Part shown: piece by piece, positions 22,021-29,990 of the stretch
How the letters are laid out: each line of letters starts with the position of its first letter
Numbering within the stretch: the first letter of the stretch is position 1
Virus record (IMG/VR): IMGVR_UViG_3300044998_001089
Location: 1 to 43,196 of that record
Direction: 5' to 3' (one strand)
Source: a virus
Length of the DNA stretch: 43,196 nucleotides
The notes under the pieces: model-generated
Database searches by the model: none
The model's input: the letters and a program-made list of their open reading frames with translations, nothing else
What the model was told of the DNA's origin: nothing
Program-made: the position numbers and the translations under genes

Positions 22021-22323
22021 ATGCCTGAGTATATCGTGCGGCCGGGGATGCGCTTTGGGGCGATGAAACAGTATGGGCCGGGGGATGTGGTGAGGCTGGC
22101 GGCGGCGGAGGCGGCGGGGTTTGCGGACAAGCTGGCCCTCGCGCCGGAGCGGCAGCCCTTCGCCGACGGTGGCGGGAGCGCAGAGGAGGAGGCGGACCCG
22201 GTGGGGGTGCAGGTGGCCGGGGGCGCAGAGCCGGACGAGGAGCCGGAATTGGACCTGGCGGAGCCGGAGCCGGACGAGGAACCCGACGCGAAGCCGGCGC
22301 GCCGCCGCGGGCGCAAGGGGTAG
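22021..22323 (+). CDS. Head protein with acidic tail, unknown
   Basis: 100 residues. A short folded start (MPEYIVRPGMRFGAMKQYGPGDVVRLAAAEAAGFADKLAL) resembles the small proteins following capsid genes that carry a 'GDVV.L...EA..' motif. A long Glu/Asp/Pro-rich tail ends in the basic ARRRGRKG. AAAGGGGG precedes the ATG. It is probably a minor head or connector-associated protein; no biochemical role can be stated. Confidence 0.6.
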   Translation: MPEYIVRPGMRFGAMKQYGPGDVVRLAAAEAAGFADKLALAPERQPFADGGGSAEEEADPVGVQVAGGAEPDEEPELDLAEPEPDEEPDAKPARRRGRKG

Positions 22324-22326
22324 GCG

Positions 22327-22743
22327 ATGGCGACACGCGCGCAGGTGGAGGCGCTGCTGATCCGGCGGACGGGGAAGCTGCTGCTGAAGGTGGGGCTGGA
22401 CGGGACGACGGTCAACGGGAGCAACGGCGACCTGAATGACCCCATCGGCTGGGGGCTGCGCAAGCTGGGCGTGACGCCGGCGAACCCGGTGGCGGTGGCC
22501 GACGGGGATGTGGCGCAGGTGACGCGGTTGGATGCGCTGTTGGACCTGGCGGAGCTGCGCACGCTGGAGAACATCCTGGGCAATCTGGATTTGGTGACGG
22601 CAGAGGTGGGGCCGCGCAAGGAGGAGTTCAACGATTTGGCGCGGCGGTTGGCGCAGATGATCCCGCGCAAGCGGGAGCAGGTGGAGGCGGAGCACGATCT
22701 GGCGTTGGGCGAGTTGAAGCCGGCGCAGTTCAAGGTTTTTTAA
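22327..22743 (+). CDS. Head-tail connector-like protein
   Basis: 138 residues, starting 3 bp after the upstream stop. Mostly helical: TRAQVEALLIRRTGKLLLKVGLD, then VTRLDALLDLAELRTLENILGNLDLVTAEV and a long C-terminal helix rich in Arg/Glu. Size, helical content and position between capsid and closure genes fit a gp6/gp15-type head-completion adaptor. The family match is not certain. Confidence 0.55.
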   Translation: MATRAQVEALLIRRTGKLLLKVGLDGTTVNGSNGDLNDPIGWGLRKLGVTPANPVAVADGDVAQVTRLDALLDLAELRTLENILGNLDLVTAEVGPRKEEFNDLARRLAQMIPRKREQVEAEHDLALGELKPAQFKVF

Positions 22744-22778
22744 CTGGGGCGGCGCAGAGCAAGGCGGGGAGCAAAAAT

Positions 22779-23315
22779 ATGAAGTGGGTAAGGGTGTTGG
22801 CGGCGGTGGGGGTGGCTTGGGCGCTGGCTGGGGCGCTGGCCGTGGCGATGTTCATGGGGTTGGGGGCGCAGCCGGCGCATGGGCTGGGCGAACCGCTGCC
22901 TGGTGGGCGGCCGGTGGTGGCGACGTACACGTTGGTGGATGCGCGGGCGTTGGTGACCGAGACGGTTTACAGCGCGTCGCCGCAGACGGTGGGCGCGGGG
23001 CTGGATGTGTCGCGGGTGGCGGACTGGCACGCGGCGGATATTTTTGTGACGGCGGATGTGTCGGGGACGGCGACGTTGACGGCGACGGTGCAGTTTAGCC
23101 CGGATCAGGTGGTGTGGGCGGACGCTGAGACGCTGTATGTGACGTGGAATCAGACGGGGACGGCGACGCTCAACACGATGACCTATCGCACGGTGCAGAC
23201 GGCGGACGGCACGACGCTGCTGCGGGTGCCGGTGGCGGGGGAGTTTATGCGGGTGATGATGGTGGCCGGGGGCGCGGTGACGGCCACGGTGCAGGCGACG
23301 CTGCGCAACAACTGA
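22779..23315 (+). CDS. Secreted or surface beta-rich protein with signal peptide
   Basis: 178 residues. The N-terminus MKWVRVLAAVGVAWALAGAL followed by AVAMFMGLGAQPAHG is a clear Sec signal peptide or signal anchor with a plausible cleavage site after PAHG. The rest is Thr/Val-rich beta strands (VTADVSGTATLTATVQFSPD, ETLYVTWNQTGTATL), like an Ig- or jelly-roll-type fold. A secreted protein inside the head-tail connector genes is out of place. Superinfection exclusion or host surface modification are possible roles, but unproven. It overlaps the following gene by TGATG. Confidence 0.65.
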   Translation: MKWVRVLAAVGVAWALAGALAVAMFMGLGAQPAHGLGEPLPGGRPVVATYTLVDARALVTETVYSASPQTVGAGLDVSRVADWHAADIFVTADVSGTATLTATVQFSPDQVVWADAETLYVTWNQTGTATLNTMTYRTVQTADGTTLLRVPVAGEFMRVMMVAGGAVTATVQATLRNN

Positions 23316-23644
23316 TGGCGATGCCCTTTGCCGCGACGGCGGCCGGCACGAAACGGGCGACGCTGACGGCGGGGAAGCGGGGCGCGCCGGTGACGTATTT
23401 GACCGGGTTGGTCTGCACGCCGCCGGACGCCGCGGATCGCAAGGCGGAGCTGATGCTGCGCGCGGGGGAGACGCCCCACCGGCTGCTGGAGACGTACATC
23501 GAGGGGCTGCCGGACATTCAAGAGGGCGACCGGCTGGTGGTGGGGAGCGCGGAGTATGCGGTGCGCGCGGTGGCGCGCTGGGCGAAGGCGGGGTCGCTGC
23601 CGGCGTTTACGCAGCTGCTGTTGGAGGATGAGGCGAGCAAATGA
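23315..23644 (+). CDS. Probable head-closure (stopper) protein
   Basis: 109 residues starting in a TGATG overlap. LTAGKRGAPVTYLTGLVCTPPDAADRKAELMLRAGETPHRLLETYI is followed by IQEGDRLVVGSAEYAVRAVARWA, the beta-barrel 'GD.l.v.g..Y.V..v' signature of SPP1 gp16-like stoppers. These close the connector after DNA packaging. Confidence 0.65.
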   Translation: MAMPFAATAAGTKRATLTAGKRGAPVTYLTGLVCTPPDAADRKAELMLRAGETPHRLLETYIEGLPDIQEGDRLVVGSAEYAVRAVARWAKAGSLPAFTQLLLEDEASK

Positions 23645-24072
23645 TTCACCCTGTGGCGCGGGCGACGGTGCGGGCGGCGGTGGCCGCGGGGCTGGCGACG
23701 GGGTTGGCCTCCGCGCAGGTGGTCTATGGCTATCAGCGGGGCGCGTTCGAGAATCAGACGCCGGTGGTGCGGGTGATGAGCATGGGCAGCGACCGGCCAC
23801 GCTTGACGCCCCAGGGGAACCGGGGGGAGTTTCACTTGCTGGTGCAGCTGTGGGTGCTGTATGCGGCGCCGGATTCGAGTTGGACGGAGGCGCAGGCGGA
23901 GGATCGGCTGGACCAGTTGGAGTTGGAGTTGGCGACGTGGATGGCGGCCAACCGGACGACGGCGAACTGGCAGGCGCTGGACCAGGCGGGGCGCTCGTTT
24001 GTGCATCTGGTGCGCTATCAGGGGCTGCCGTGGTTGGTGGAGGATGTGCCGGTGCTGGTGCGGGTGTTTTAG
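23641..24072 (+). CDS. Probable tail terminator/completion protein
   Basis: 143 residues, ATGA-coupled to the stopper gene. The alpha/beta pattern (helical start, VVYGYQRGAFENQTPVVRVMSMGSDRPRL, FHLLVQLWVLYA, a helix with EDRLDQLELELATWM, FVHLVRYQGLPWLVEDVPVLVRVF) matches tail terminator proteins in length and layout. They cap the tail tube and join it to the head. Called mainly by fold pattern and position before the tail tube. Confidence 0.6.
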   Translation: MIHPVARATVRAAVAAGLATGLASAQVVYGYQRGAFENQTPVVRVMSMGSDRPRLTPQGNRGEFHLLVQLWVLYAAPDSSWTEAQAEDRLDQLELELATWMAANRTTANWQALDQAGRSFVHLVRYQGLPWLVEDVPVLVRVF

Positions 24073-24081
24073 GGAGTGGGG

Positions 24082-25020
24082 ATGGAGGCGAGGCGGATGC
24101 GGGTATTGGTGATGATTGCGACCTATCCGACGGAACCGGCGATGCACCCGTTGACGCGCGCGAGTGTGGCCGGGCTGCTGCCGCCGTTGTCGGGGGATGG
24201 GACGCCGGGCGAGGTGGTGGTGTGGGAAGCGGGCGAAGACCTGCCCGGGCTGTCGCACTATGAGCGGTTGGTGGTGAAGCACAACGCGGGACGGGCGCGG
24301 GTGTTGGCGGAGGGGTTTGATGCGCTGCTGTCGGTGGAGGCGGATATGGTGCTGCCGCCGGATGCGCTGCGCCGGCTGGCGGGGGTGATCGAGGACGGGG
24401 CGGCGGAGGTGGCGTATGGGCTGTATTGCAGCCGGTCGTCCCAGATGTGGCTGCTGTTCGAGGCGATTTCGCCCACGGGCGGGACGTCGTTGTCGGCGGA
24501 CCCGGCGCGGGCGGCGGCGGTGTGGGGCCAGGTGGTGCCCAGCGCGGGCGTGGGGATGGGCTGCACGCTGATCGCGCGGCGGGCGCTGGAGGTGGTGGAG
24601 TTTCGCCTGGGGGCGGAGCGGGTGTTTGCGGACGATTGGCAGTTCGCGCTGGATGTGGCGGCGGCGGGCCTGCGCCAGGCGCACGACACGGGGGTGGTGT
24701 GTGGGCATGTGTTGGAGAGCGCGGGCGGCCGGGCGACGGTGGTGTGGCCGGATATGCGGCGGGAGCCGGACGGGGAACGCTGGGCGCTCCATCGCGTCGA
24801 GGTGCGGGAGGATGGGGCGGTGATGGCGGCCAGCCGCTCGGACGCGCGCTATGTGGCGGTGCAGTCGCTGTATTTGGCCGGGTCGAACCGCTATGTGAAG
24901 CCGGGTGAGGTGGTGTTGTTGGGGGAGGATGCGGCGCGGGTGTTGATGCGGGCGGAGGCGGTGGCGCCTGCGCCGCCGGTGGCGCAGCCACCGGCGGGGC
25001 GGCGACGTCGCACTGGGTAG
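24082..25020 (+). CDS. Glycosyltransferase (GT2-like)
   Basis: About 312 residues; ATG 24097 is an alternative with GGAGG. MRVLVMIATYPTE opens the Rossmann-like half and HYERLVVKHNAGRARVLAEGFDALLSVEADMVLPPDALRRLAGVI contains the metal-binding ExD motif (VEADMVL) of GT-A enzymes. GVGMGCTLIARRALEVV and FADDWQFALDVAAAGLR fit the acceptor side with a general-base Asp. The C-terminal 80 residues are a separate beta-rich segment with a Pro-rich tail. It lies between the tail terminator and tail tube genes, suggesting virion glycosylation as in some actinophages; the target is unknown. Confidence 0.75.
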   Translation: MEARRMRVLVMIATYPTEPAMHPLTRASVAGLLPPLSGDGTPGEVVVWEAGEDLPGLSHYERLVVKHNAGRARVLAEGFDALLSVEADMVLPPDALRRLAGVIEDGAAEVAYGLYCSRSSQMWLLFEAISPTGGTSLSADPARAAAVWGQVVPSAGVGMGCTLIARRALEVVEFRLGAERVFADDWQFALDVAAAGLRQAHDTGVVCGHVLESAGGRATVVWPDMRREPDGERWALHRVEVREDGAVMAASRSDARYVAVQSLYLAGSNRYVKPGEVVLLGEDAARVLMRAEAVAPAPPVAQPPAGRRRRTG

Positions 25021-25094
25021 TGGGTGGATGGTTGATTTTTGGGTGATTCGTGTGGGTGATTCGTGTGGGTGAAGGGTAAGGAGGAGGACGAACG

Positions 25095-25586
25095 ATGGCG
25101 CAGACGACTTATGGCCTGCCGCGGAGCAATTTCCAGGTGCAGGTGAGCACGAACGGATCGAGCTGGACGGACATTTCGGGCGTGGCGACGACGGTGCAGC
25201 GCTCGGATGGCGACCAGATGGTGGGGGAGCAGAACACGGCGGACGGCGCGTCGCCGGTGGTGACGGGGAGCAACAAGAAGGCGGCGGAGACGGTGACGGT
25301 GCGCGCGCTCTATACGGAGCAGACGGGCGAGGGCTGGAAGACGGTGCACGATCGCTATCGGGGCACCGACAAGACGATCTATGTGCGCTGGGCGCCCAAG
25401 GGCGGGATCGGCACGGTGGCGGGGAACGTGCTGTTCACCTGCGCCGACGAGGCGGGGACGGCGCTGAAGGTGCCGATCATCAACTGCACGCTGCCCGACT
25501 TGGACGCGGGGAGCGGTGACCCGGCGATGTTCGAGTTCAGCGTGCGGACGCCGAGCGTGCTGGCGTCGGTGACGAGCACGAGTTAG
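25095..25586 (+). CDS. Major tail (tube) protein
   Basis: 163 residues with AAGGAGGAGG before the ATG. The sequence (FQVQVSTNGSSWTDISGVATTVQRSDGDQMVGEQNTADG, KKAAETVTVRALYTEQTGEGWKTVHD, TIYVRWAPKGGIGTVAGNVLFTC, MFEFSVRTPSVLAS) is the beta-sandwich pattern of siphovirus tail tube proteins. Hexamers stack into the tail tube. It sits directly upstream of the G/GT chaperones and tape measure, the canonical order. The 74-bp gap before it contains a duplicated GGGTGATTCGTGT. Confidence 0.8.
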   Translation: MAQTTYGLPRSNFQVQVSTNGSSWTDISGVATTVQRSDGDQMVGEQNTADGASPVVTGSNKKAAETVTVRALYTEQTGEGWKTVHDRYRGTDKTIYVRWAPKGGIGTVAGNVLFTCADEAGTALKVPIINCTLPDLDAGSGDPAMFEFSVRTPSVLASVTSTS

Positions 25587-25602
25587 GCCGGGTGGCCGGT
25601 GG

Positions 25603-25625
25603 GAGGGCCTCGGTGGGAGGCCCTC
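25603..25625 (+). terminator. Hairpin after the tail tube gene
   Basis: GAGGGCCT (25603-25610) pairs perfectly with AGGCCCTC (25618-25625) around a 7-nt loop. It is followed by TGGTTTATG rather than a T-run, so it is a weak or factor-assisted terminator that could set the excess of tube over tape-measure mRNA. Dyad copy 6 follows 13 bp later. Confidence 0.45.
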
Positions 25626-25638
25626 TGGTTTATGTGGC

Positions 25639-25655
25639 GATAACGGTTTCTTATG
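25639..25655 (+). promoter_or_regulatory. GATAA-N7-TTATC dyad, copy 6 (TTATG variant)
   Basis: GATAA-CGGTTTC-TTATG, one base off the consensus right arm, preceded by GTGGC as in copy 7 and followed by GGTAGG. It ends 22 bp before the tail chaperone ATG. Confidence 0.55.
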
Positions 25656-25677
25656 GGTAGGCGAAAGAGAGAACGGC

Positions 25678-25992
25678 ATGGGTGATGTGGATGGGGTGAA
25701 TGCGGAAAACGGGGCGGTGGTGATCACGATGAAGCCGCGGCGGCCGTTGGAGGTTGAGGTTGACATTGATGCGCTGACCTGGGGGGATGTGGCGGCGTTT
25801 GAGAAATTTGCCCAAACGGGGGCGGTGGACACGAACGATGCCCGGCAGATGGAGGAGATGTTGGCGTTGGTGCAGAAGTGCATCGGCGAGCGGGATGTGA
25901 ATACGCTGCCGGTGCGGGCGATCGCGCCGCTGGTACGGGCAATCATGGACGCGCTGCAAACGGAGATGGCGGGGCCACCGGCAAAAAACTAA
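25678..25992 (+). CDS. Tail assembly chaperone, short form (gpG-like)
   Basis: 104 residues: MGDVDGVNAENGAVVITMKP, then a folded helical part (LEVEVDIDALTWGDVAAFEKF, MEEMLALVQKCIGE, LVRAIMDALQTEM) ending GPPAKN. It lies between tail tube and tape measure, where lambda-like phages encode gpG and the frameshift product gpGT. The final codons GCA AAA AAC TAA carry a canonical slippery heptamer directly before the stop. Confidence 0.8.
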   Translation: MGDVDGVNAENGAVVITMKPRRPLEVEVDIDALTWGDVAAFEKFAQTGAVDTNDARQMEEMLALVQKCIGERDVNTLPVRAIAPLVRAIMDALQTEMAGPPAKN

Positions 25993-26189
25993 GGCTGGCG
26001 CTGGCCGCGCATTTGTGGACACAGGGGCCGGCGCCGCAAGAGTGGATTGAGTATGTGCTGTGTACGCGGCTGCACAAGCTGCCGCATGAGGTGCGGGCGG
26101 CGCCGTATACGGATGTGCAGCGGCTGTTGATCTGCATGGAGATGGAGCAGCAGGTGGAGCGGGCGCGGCAGGGCAGCCAGTGGCGGTAG
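25678..26189 (+). CDS. Tail assembly chaperone, -1 frameshift fusion (gpGT-like)
   Basis: At A-AAA-AAC (25983-25989) a -1 slip moves ribosomes from the G frame into the frame running to 26189, giving a product of about 170 residues: ...PPAKN then LRLALAAHLWTQGPAPQEW and a helical T domain (YVLCTRLHKLPHEVRAAPY, VQRLLICMEMEQQVERAR). The T frame has no start of its own at the junction and continues to just before the tape measure gene. In lambda, G and GT in a fixed ratio guide tail assembly around the tape measure. The frameshift is inferred from the slippery site, order and overlap. Confidence 0.8.
25983..25989 (+). promoter_or_regulatory. Slippery heptamer A-AAA-AAC for -1 frameshifting
   Basis: In frame 0 the bases read gcA AAA AAC TAA. 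Both tRNAs can re-pair after slipping back one base, and the next -1 codon is CTA. A GC-rich segment that could fold follows (GGCTGGCGCTGGCC). A-AAA-AAC is one of the most efficient known slippery sequences. Confidence 0.85.
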
Positions 26190-26211
26190 GCGGGGGAGAC
26201 GGGGGCGCGGG

Positions 26212-29200
26212 ATGATTCTGGATTTGGTGGTGCGGGCACGCAATCAGGCGTCGGGGCCGGTGGATGAGGTTTCGGCGGCGGTGCAGCGGTTGAAGGGGGA
26301 GGCGCAGACGGCGGTGCGCCAGGGGCTGACGCCCTTCTCCAACGCGCTGTCGACGATGGCAGCCAACGTGGCGACGCAGGCGCTGGGCCGGCTGGCGGAG
26401 GCGATCCGTGGGGCGGCGATGGGCGCGATCCAGCTGGGCAGCGATGTGGAGGAGATGTCCAGCGCGTTTGAGGTGGCGTTTGGGGAGGCGGCCACGGCGA
26501 CGCGCGGCGAGCTGGAAGGGCTGGCGGATGAGATGCAGCGCAGCCGGTTTGAGTTTATGCAGTATGCGCTGGGTTTCCAGAACATTTTTGTGCCGCTGGG
26601 CTATGGGCGTCAGGAGGCGGCGAAGATGTCGACGACGCTGACGACGCTGGTGAGTGATGTGGCGAGTTTCCACAATGCGCTGGAGTCGGATGTGCAGGCG
26701 AATTTTACCAGCGGGTTGGTGGGCGAGCATGAGGCGCTGCGCAAGTATGGCATCGTGATCACGGAGACGAGCCTCAAGGAAGAGATCGCGCGCATGGGGA
26801 AGGCGGAACTGACGGGCGCGGCGCTGGAGCAGGCTAAGGTGATGGCGCGCATGAACATCATCCTGGCGTCGACGACGGACGCGCAGGGGGATGCGATTCG
26901 GACGGCGGGGTCGTATGCCAACGTGATGCGCGGGGTGCAGGCGGCGGTGATGGAGGTGCGGGCGGGGATTGGGGAGAAGCTGCTGCCGGCGGTGACGGCG
27001 TTCATGGCGGAGGTGGGGGAGTTTTTGCGCGAGCATGGTGCGCGCTTTGTGGAGTGGTTTGGGGAGGCGATGGAGGCGGTGACGGCCTGGCTGGCGACGT
27101 TTCAGTTTGGCGAGGCGTTGGCGGCGGCGGGGACGGCGATCGGCAATTTCGGGACGATCCTGGGCGGGCTGCTGGCCGTGGTGCGGGCGGCGGCGGTGGA
27201 TGGGTTTGTGATGACGGAGACGATCCGCGCGCTGCCGGAATCGCTGTGGGCGCCGGCGCGCGCGCTGGGCGATTTTGTGGTGGGGGTGCGCACGTTTGCG
27301 TTGGGGGTGTGGGGGCTGTTGGAGCCGGTGCGGACGTGGGTGCGGGAGAATGTGACGCTGAGTGACACGCTGGTGGCGTTGGGAGGGTGGCTGAGTTGGG
27401 CGCTGCGGGGGCCGCTGCTGGCGTTGATCGCGCGCTTTACGGGGGTGGGGACGGCGATCGCGATCAGCATTTTGGCGGTGACGGGGCTGCGCAAGGCGTG
27501 GGAGACGGACTTCCTGGGCATTCGGTCGGCGTTTGCGGCAGTGGCGGAATTTCTGTTTGTGATGTGGCGGGTGATTGTGGATGCGTTTGAGACGCACGGC
27601 GCGGGCGCGCTGCGGGAGATTGTGGCGTTTGTGCGCGGCGGGGAGACGAATTTTTATCACCTCTCGCAGATTTTCGAGACTTTCGGCTATGTGGTGCAGC
27701 GGACGTTTGCGCGGCTGGCGCAGTGGATTGCGCCGGGGTTGGCGGCGGGGTGGGAGTTGGTGAAGGGGTGGACGGGGGATTTGGTGAGGTGGGTGCAGGA
27801 GCGGCTGCCGGAGTGGGGGGCGGCGGTGGGGGCGTGGGCGGCGGTGGCGTGGGGCTGGCTGCGCGATGTGGTGCTGCCGAATACGCTGACGCAGTTGGGG
27901 GCGTGGTGGACGGCGCTGCGCGATTGGTTGGGGCGCAATTTGCCGCAGTGGGGGGCGGCGCTGGGCCAATGGGCGGCGGCGGCGTGGGTGTGGCTGCGCG
28001 ATGTGGTGGTGCCGAATACGCTGGCGCAGTTGGGGGCGTGGTGGACGGCGCTGCGCGATTGGCTGGGGCGGAATTCGCCGCAGTGGAGCGCGGCGCTGGG
28101 GCAGATGGCGGCGGCGGGGTGGGGCTGGCTGCGCGATGTGGTGCTGCCGAATACGCTGACGCAGCTGGGGACGTGGTGGACGGCGCTGCGCGATTGGTTT
28201 GTGCGGAATGGGCCGGAGTGGGGACGCCGGATCGGGGAGTGGGCGGCGGTGGCGTGGGTGTGGCTGCGCGAGGTGGTGATCCCGAACACGCTGGCGAGGT
28301 TGGGCGAGTGGTGGAGTGCGCTGGTGGGGTGGTTTGGGAAGAACGGGCCGGAGTGGGTGCGCCGGATTGCGGACTGGGCGGCGGTGGCGTGGGTGTGGCT
28401 GCGCGATACGGTGCTGCCGAATACGGTGGCGAAGTTGGGCGAGTGGTGGGCGACGCTCAGCGGGTGGTTTGGGAAGAACGGGGGCGACTGGCGCTCGAAG
28501 CTGGGGGAGTGGGCGGCGGCGGCGTGGACGTGGCTGCGGGATGTGGTGGTGCCGAACACGCTGACGAAGCTGGGCGATTGGTGGAATGCGCTGCGGGCGT
28601 GGTTGGAGAAGAATTTGCCGGCGTGGCGGGAGCGGTTGGCCGGGTGGGCGGCGGCGGCGTGGGAATGGATCCGCGATGCGGCGCCGATGGCGCTGAATGC
28701 GTTGGGCGGGTGGCTGCGGGCGGTGCTGGGCTTTTTGGTGGACCGGGTGCCGGACTTGGTGACGCTGCTGCTGCGCTGGGGCGCGCTGTTGGTGAGTTGG
28801 ATTGGGGATGCGGTGCCGAAGGTGCTGTTTGCGCTGGCGGATTTTGTGAGGAGCATCCTGAGCTGGGAGCGGGCAGACGGCAGCCCGGCGTTGGGACAGA
28901 TGGTGGTGCGCTGGGGGCGCGCGCTGTGGGAGTGGGTGCGCACGGAGGCGGCGCCGAAGATCGGCCCGGCGCTGGGTGACTTTTCGCGCGAGATGTTGTT
29001 GGCGATGGGCAGGATTGCGGCGAGCGTGATTATTGCGGCGATTGAGATTGGCTGGGCGCTGCTGGAGGGGGTGTGGAGGGGCCTCCAGAATGCGCAGACC
29101 TGGCTGTGGACGAAAATCGGCGGTTTCTTTGGGGACCTGGTGCGCTGGGTGCGCTCGACGTTGGGGATTGCGTCGCCGTCGACGGTGTTTGCGGAGATCG

Positions 29201-29970
29201 GGCAGTATGCGGTGTTGGGGTTGGTGGAGGGGCTGGACAGCGAGACGGGGCGGTTGATGCGCGCGGCGACGCGCGTGGGGGATGTGGTGACGACGGGGGT
29301 GGTGGAGGGGGTGTCGGCGGCGAATGATGAGCTGCAGGCGCTGTTGGCGATGATGACGCGCTCGGTGCAGTCGACGATGAATGCGGTGTCGGATCGGGTG
29401 TCGGGGACGATGGCGACGTTGGTGCCGTCGGTGCAGCAGCAGTTGAATGCGGCGTCGCGGATTGCGCCGGGGGCGACGCCGGCGTCGCAGGCGGTGGTGG
29501 ATGCGCTGGAGTCGGGGAACTTGAGCTTTTTTGCCGCGCCGTCGGGGAATGGGGTGTCGTTCAGCGGGGGGCCGGACTGGACGGCGGGGGATGGGACGTA
29601 TGTCATCCCGAACCGCGGCGGGGCAGGCGGCGGGGGGACGTTGACGATCCGCGGGGGCGAGGGGGAACGGACGCCCTACGGTGGTTTTTTGGCGAATCAG
29701 TCCATGTCGATCTCGGGGAGCATTTTTGAGGCGGCGCGACGGTTTATGGCGGAGTGGTCGCAGAATGTGCAGCGGCCCGGTTTTATGCCCACGGAGCGGG
29801 AGAATCGGCTAGTCGTCGCGTCGGAGAATTTGCTGCGGCTGTTTGAGCAGAGGTCGTGGACGCAGCAGGGGAATTCGTACACGATTGTGTTCCCGCCGGG
29901 GTCGGCAGGAACGCAAGACAATATTCAGTTGACGTCGGCGGTGCAGATGCTGCAGGCCGTGTATGGGTAA
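26212..29970 (+). CDS. Tape measure protein with Trp-rich repeats
   Basis: 1252 residues. The N-terminal part (ARNQASGPVDEVSAAVQRLKGEAQ, FEVAFGEAATATRGELEGLADEMQRSRFEFMQYA, AAKMSTTLTTLVSDVASFHNALESDVQANFTSGLVGE) is standard tape-measure sequence. Hydrophobic segments follow at about residues 290-460. Residues 533-846 are seven 45-residue repeats (W-x-WLRDVVxPNTLxxLGxWW). The C-terminal part holds WTKIGGFFGDLVRWVRSTLGIASPSTVF, the common 'SPS..f..iG' motif, and a Gly-rich end. The length would predict a tail of roughly 190 nm at 0.15 nm per residue (established rule). It is the longest gene here. Confidence 0.9.
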   Translation: MILDLVVRARNQASGPVDEVSAAVQRLKGEAQTAVRQGLTPFSNALSTMAANVATQALGRLAEAIRGAAMGAIQLGSDVEEMSSAFEVAFGEAATATRGELEGLADEMQRSRFEFMQYALGFQNIFVPLGYGRQEAAKMSTTLTTLVSDVASFHNALESDVQANFTSGLVGEHEALRKYGIVITETSLKEEIARMGKAELTGAALEQAKVMARMNIILASTTDAQGDAIRTAGSYANVMRGVQAAVMEVRAGIGEKLLPAVTAFMAEVGEFLREHGARFVEWFGEAMEAVTAWLATFQFGEALAAAGTAIGNFGTILGGLLAVVRAAAVDGFVMTETIRALPESLWAPARALGDFVVGVRTFALGVWGLLEPVRTWVRENVTLSDTLVALGGWLSWALRGPLLALIARFTGVGTAIAISILAVTGLRKAWETDFLGIRSAFAAVAEFLFVMWRVIVDAFETHGAGALREIVAFVRGGETNFYHLSQIFETFGYVVQRTFARLAQWIAPGLAAGWELVKGWTGDLVRWVQERLPEWGAAVGAWAAVAWGWLRDVVLPNTLTQLGAWWTALRDWLGRNLPQWGAALGQWAAAAWVWLRDVVVPNTLAQLGAWWTALRDWLGRNSPQWSAALGQMAAAGWGWLRDVVLPNTLTQLGTWWTALRDWFVRNGPEWGRRIGEWAAVAWVWLREVVIPNTLARLGEWWSALVGWFGKNGPEWVRRIADWAAVAWVWLRDTVLPNTVAKLGEWWATLSGWFGKNGGDWRSKLGEWAAAAWTWLRDVVVPNTLTKLGDWWNALRAWLEKNLPAWRERLAGWAAAAWEWIRDAAPMALNALGGWLRAVLGFLVDRVPDLVTLLLRWGALLVSWIGDAVPKVLFALADFVRSILSWERADGSPALGQMVVRWGRALWEWVRTEAAPKIGPALGDFSREMLLAMGRIAASVIIAAIEIGWALLEGVWRGLQNAQTWLWTKIGGFFGDLVRWVRSTLGIASPSTVFAEIGQYAVLGLVEGLDSETGRLMRAATRVGDVVTTGVVEGVSAANDELQALLAMMTRSVQSTMNAVSDRVSGTMATLVPSVQQQLNAASRIAPGATPASQAVVDALESGNLSFFAAPSGNGVSFSGGPDWTAGDGTYVIPNRGGAGGGGTLTIRGGEGERTPYGGFLANQSMSISGSIFEAARRFMAEWSQNVQRPGFMPTERENRLVVASENLLRLFEQRSWTQQGNSYTIVFPPGSAGTQDNIQLTSAVQMLQAVYG
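27808..28749 (+). repeat. Seven 135-bp coding repeats in the tape measure gene
   Basis: Seven consecutive 45-codon units, the last being 44 codons. Each reads about PxWxxxLGxWAAxAWxWLRD, then VVxPNTLxxLGxWW and xxLRxWLxxN. Early units are nearly identical at the DNA level (around 27800-28200), later ones diverge, consistent with stepwise duplication. Copy-number change would alter tail length in fixed steps. Confidence 0.85.
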
Positions 29971-29990
29971 TTGAGGGGGAGGGGGAGACG

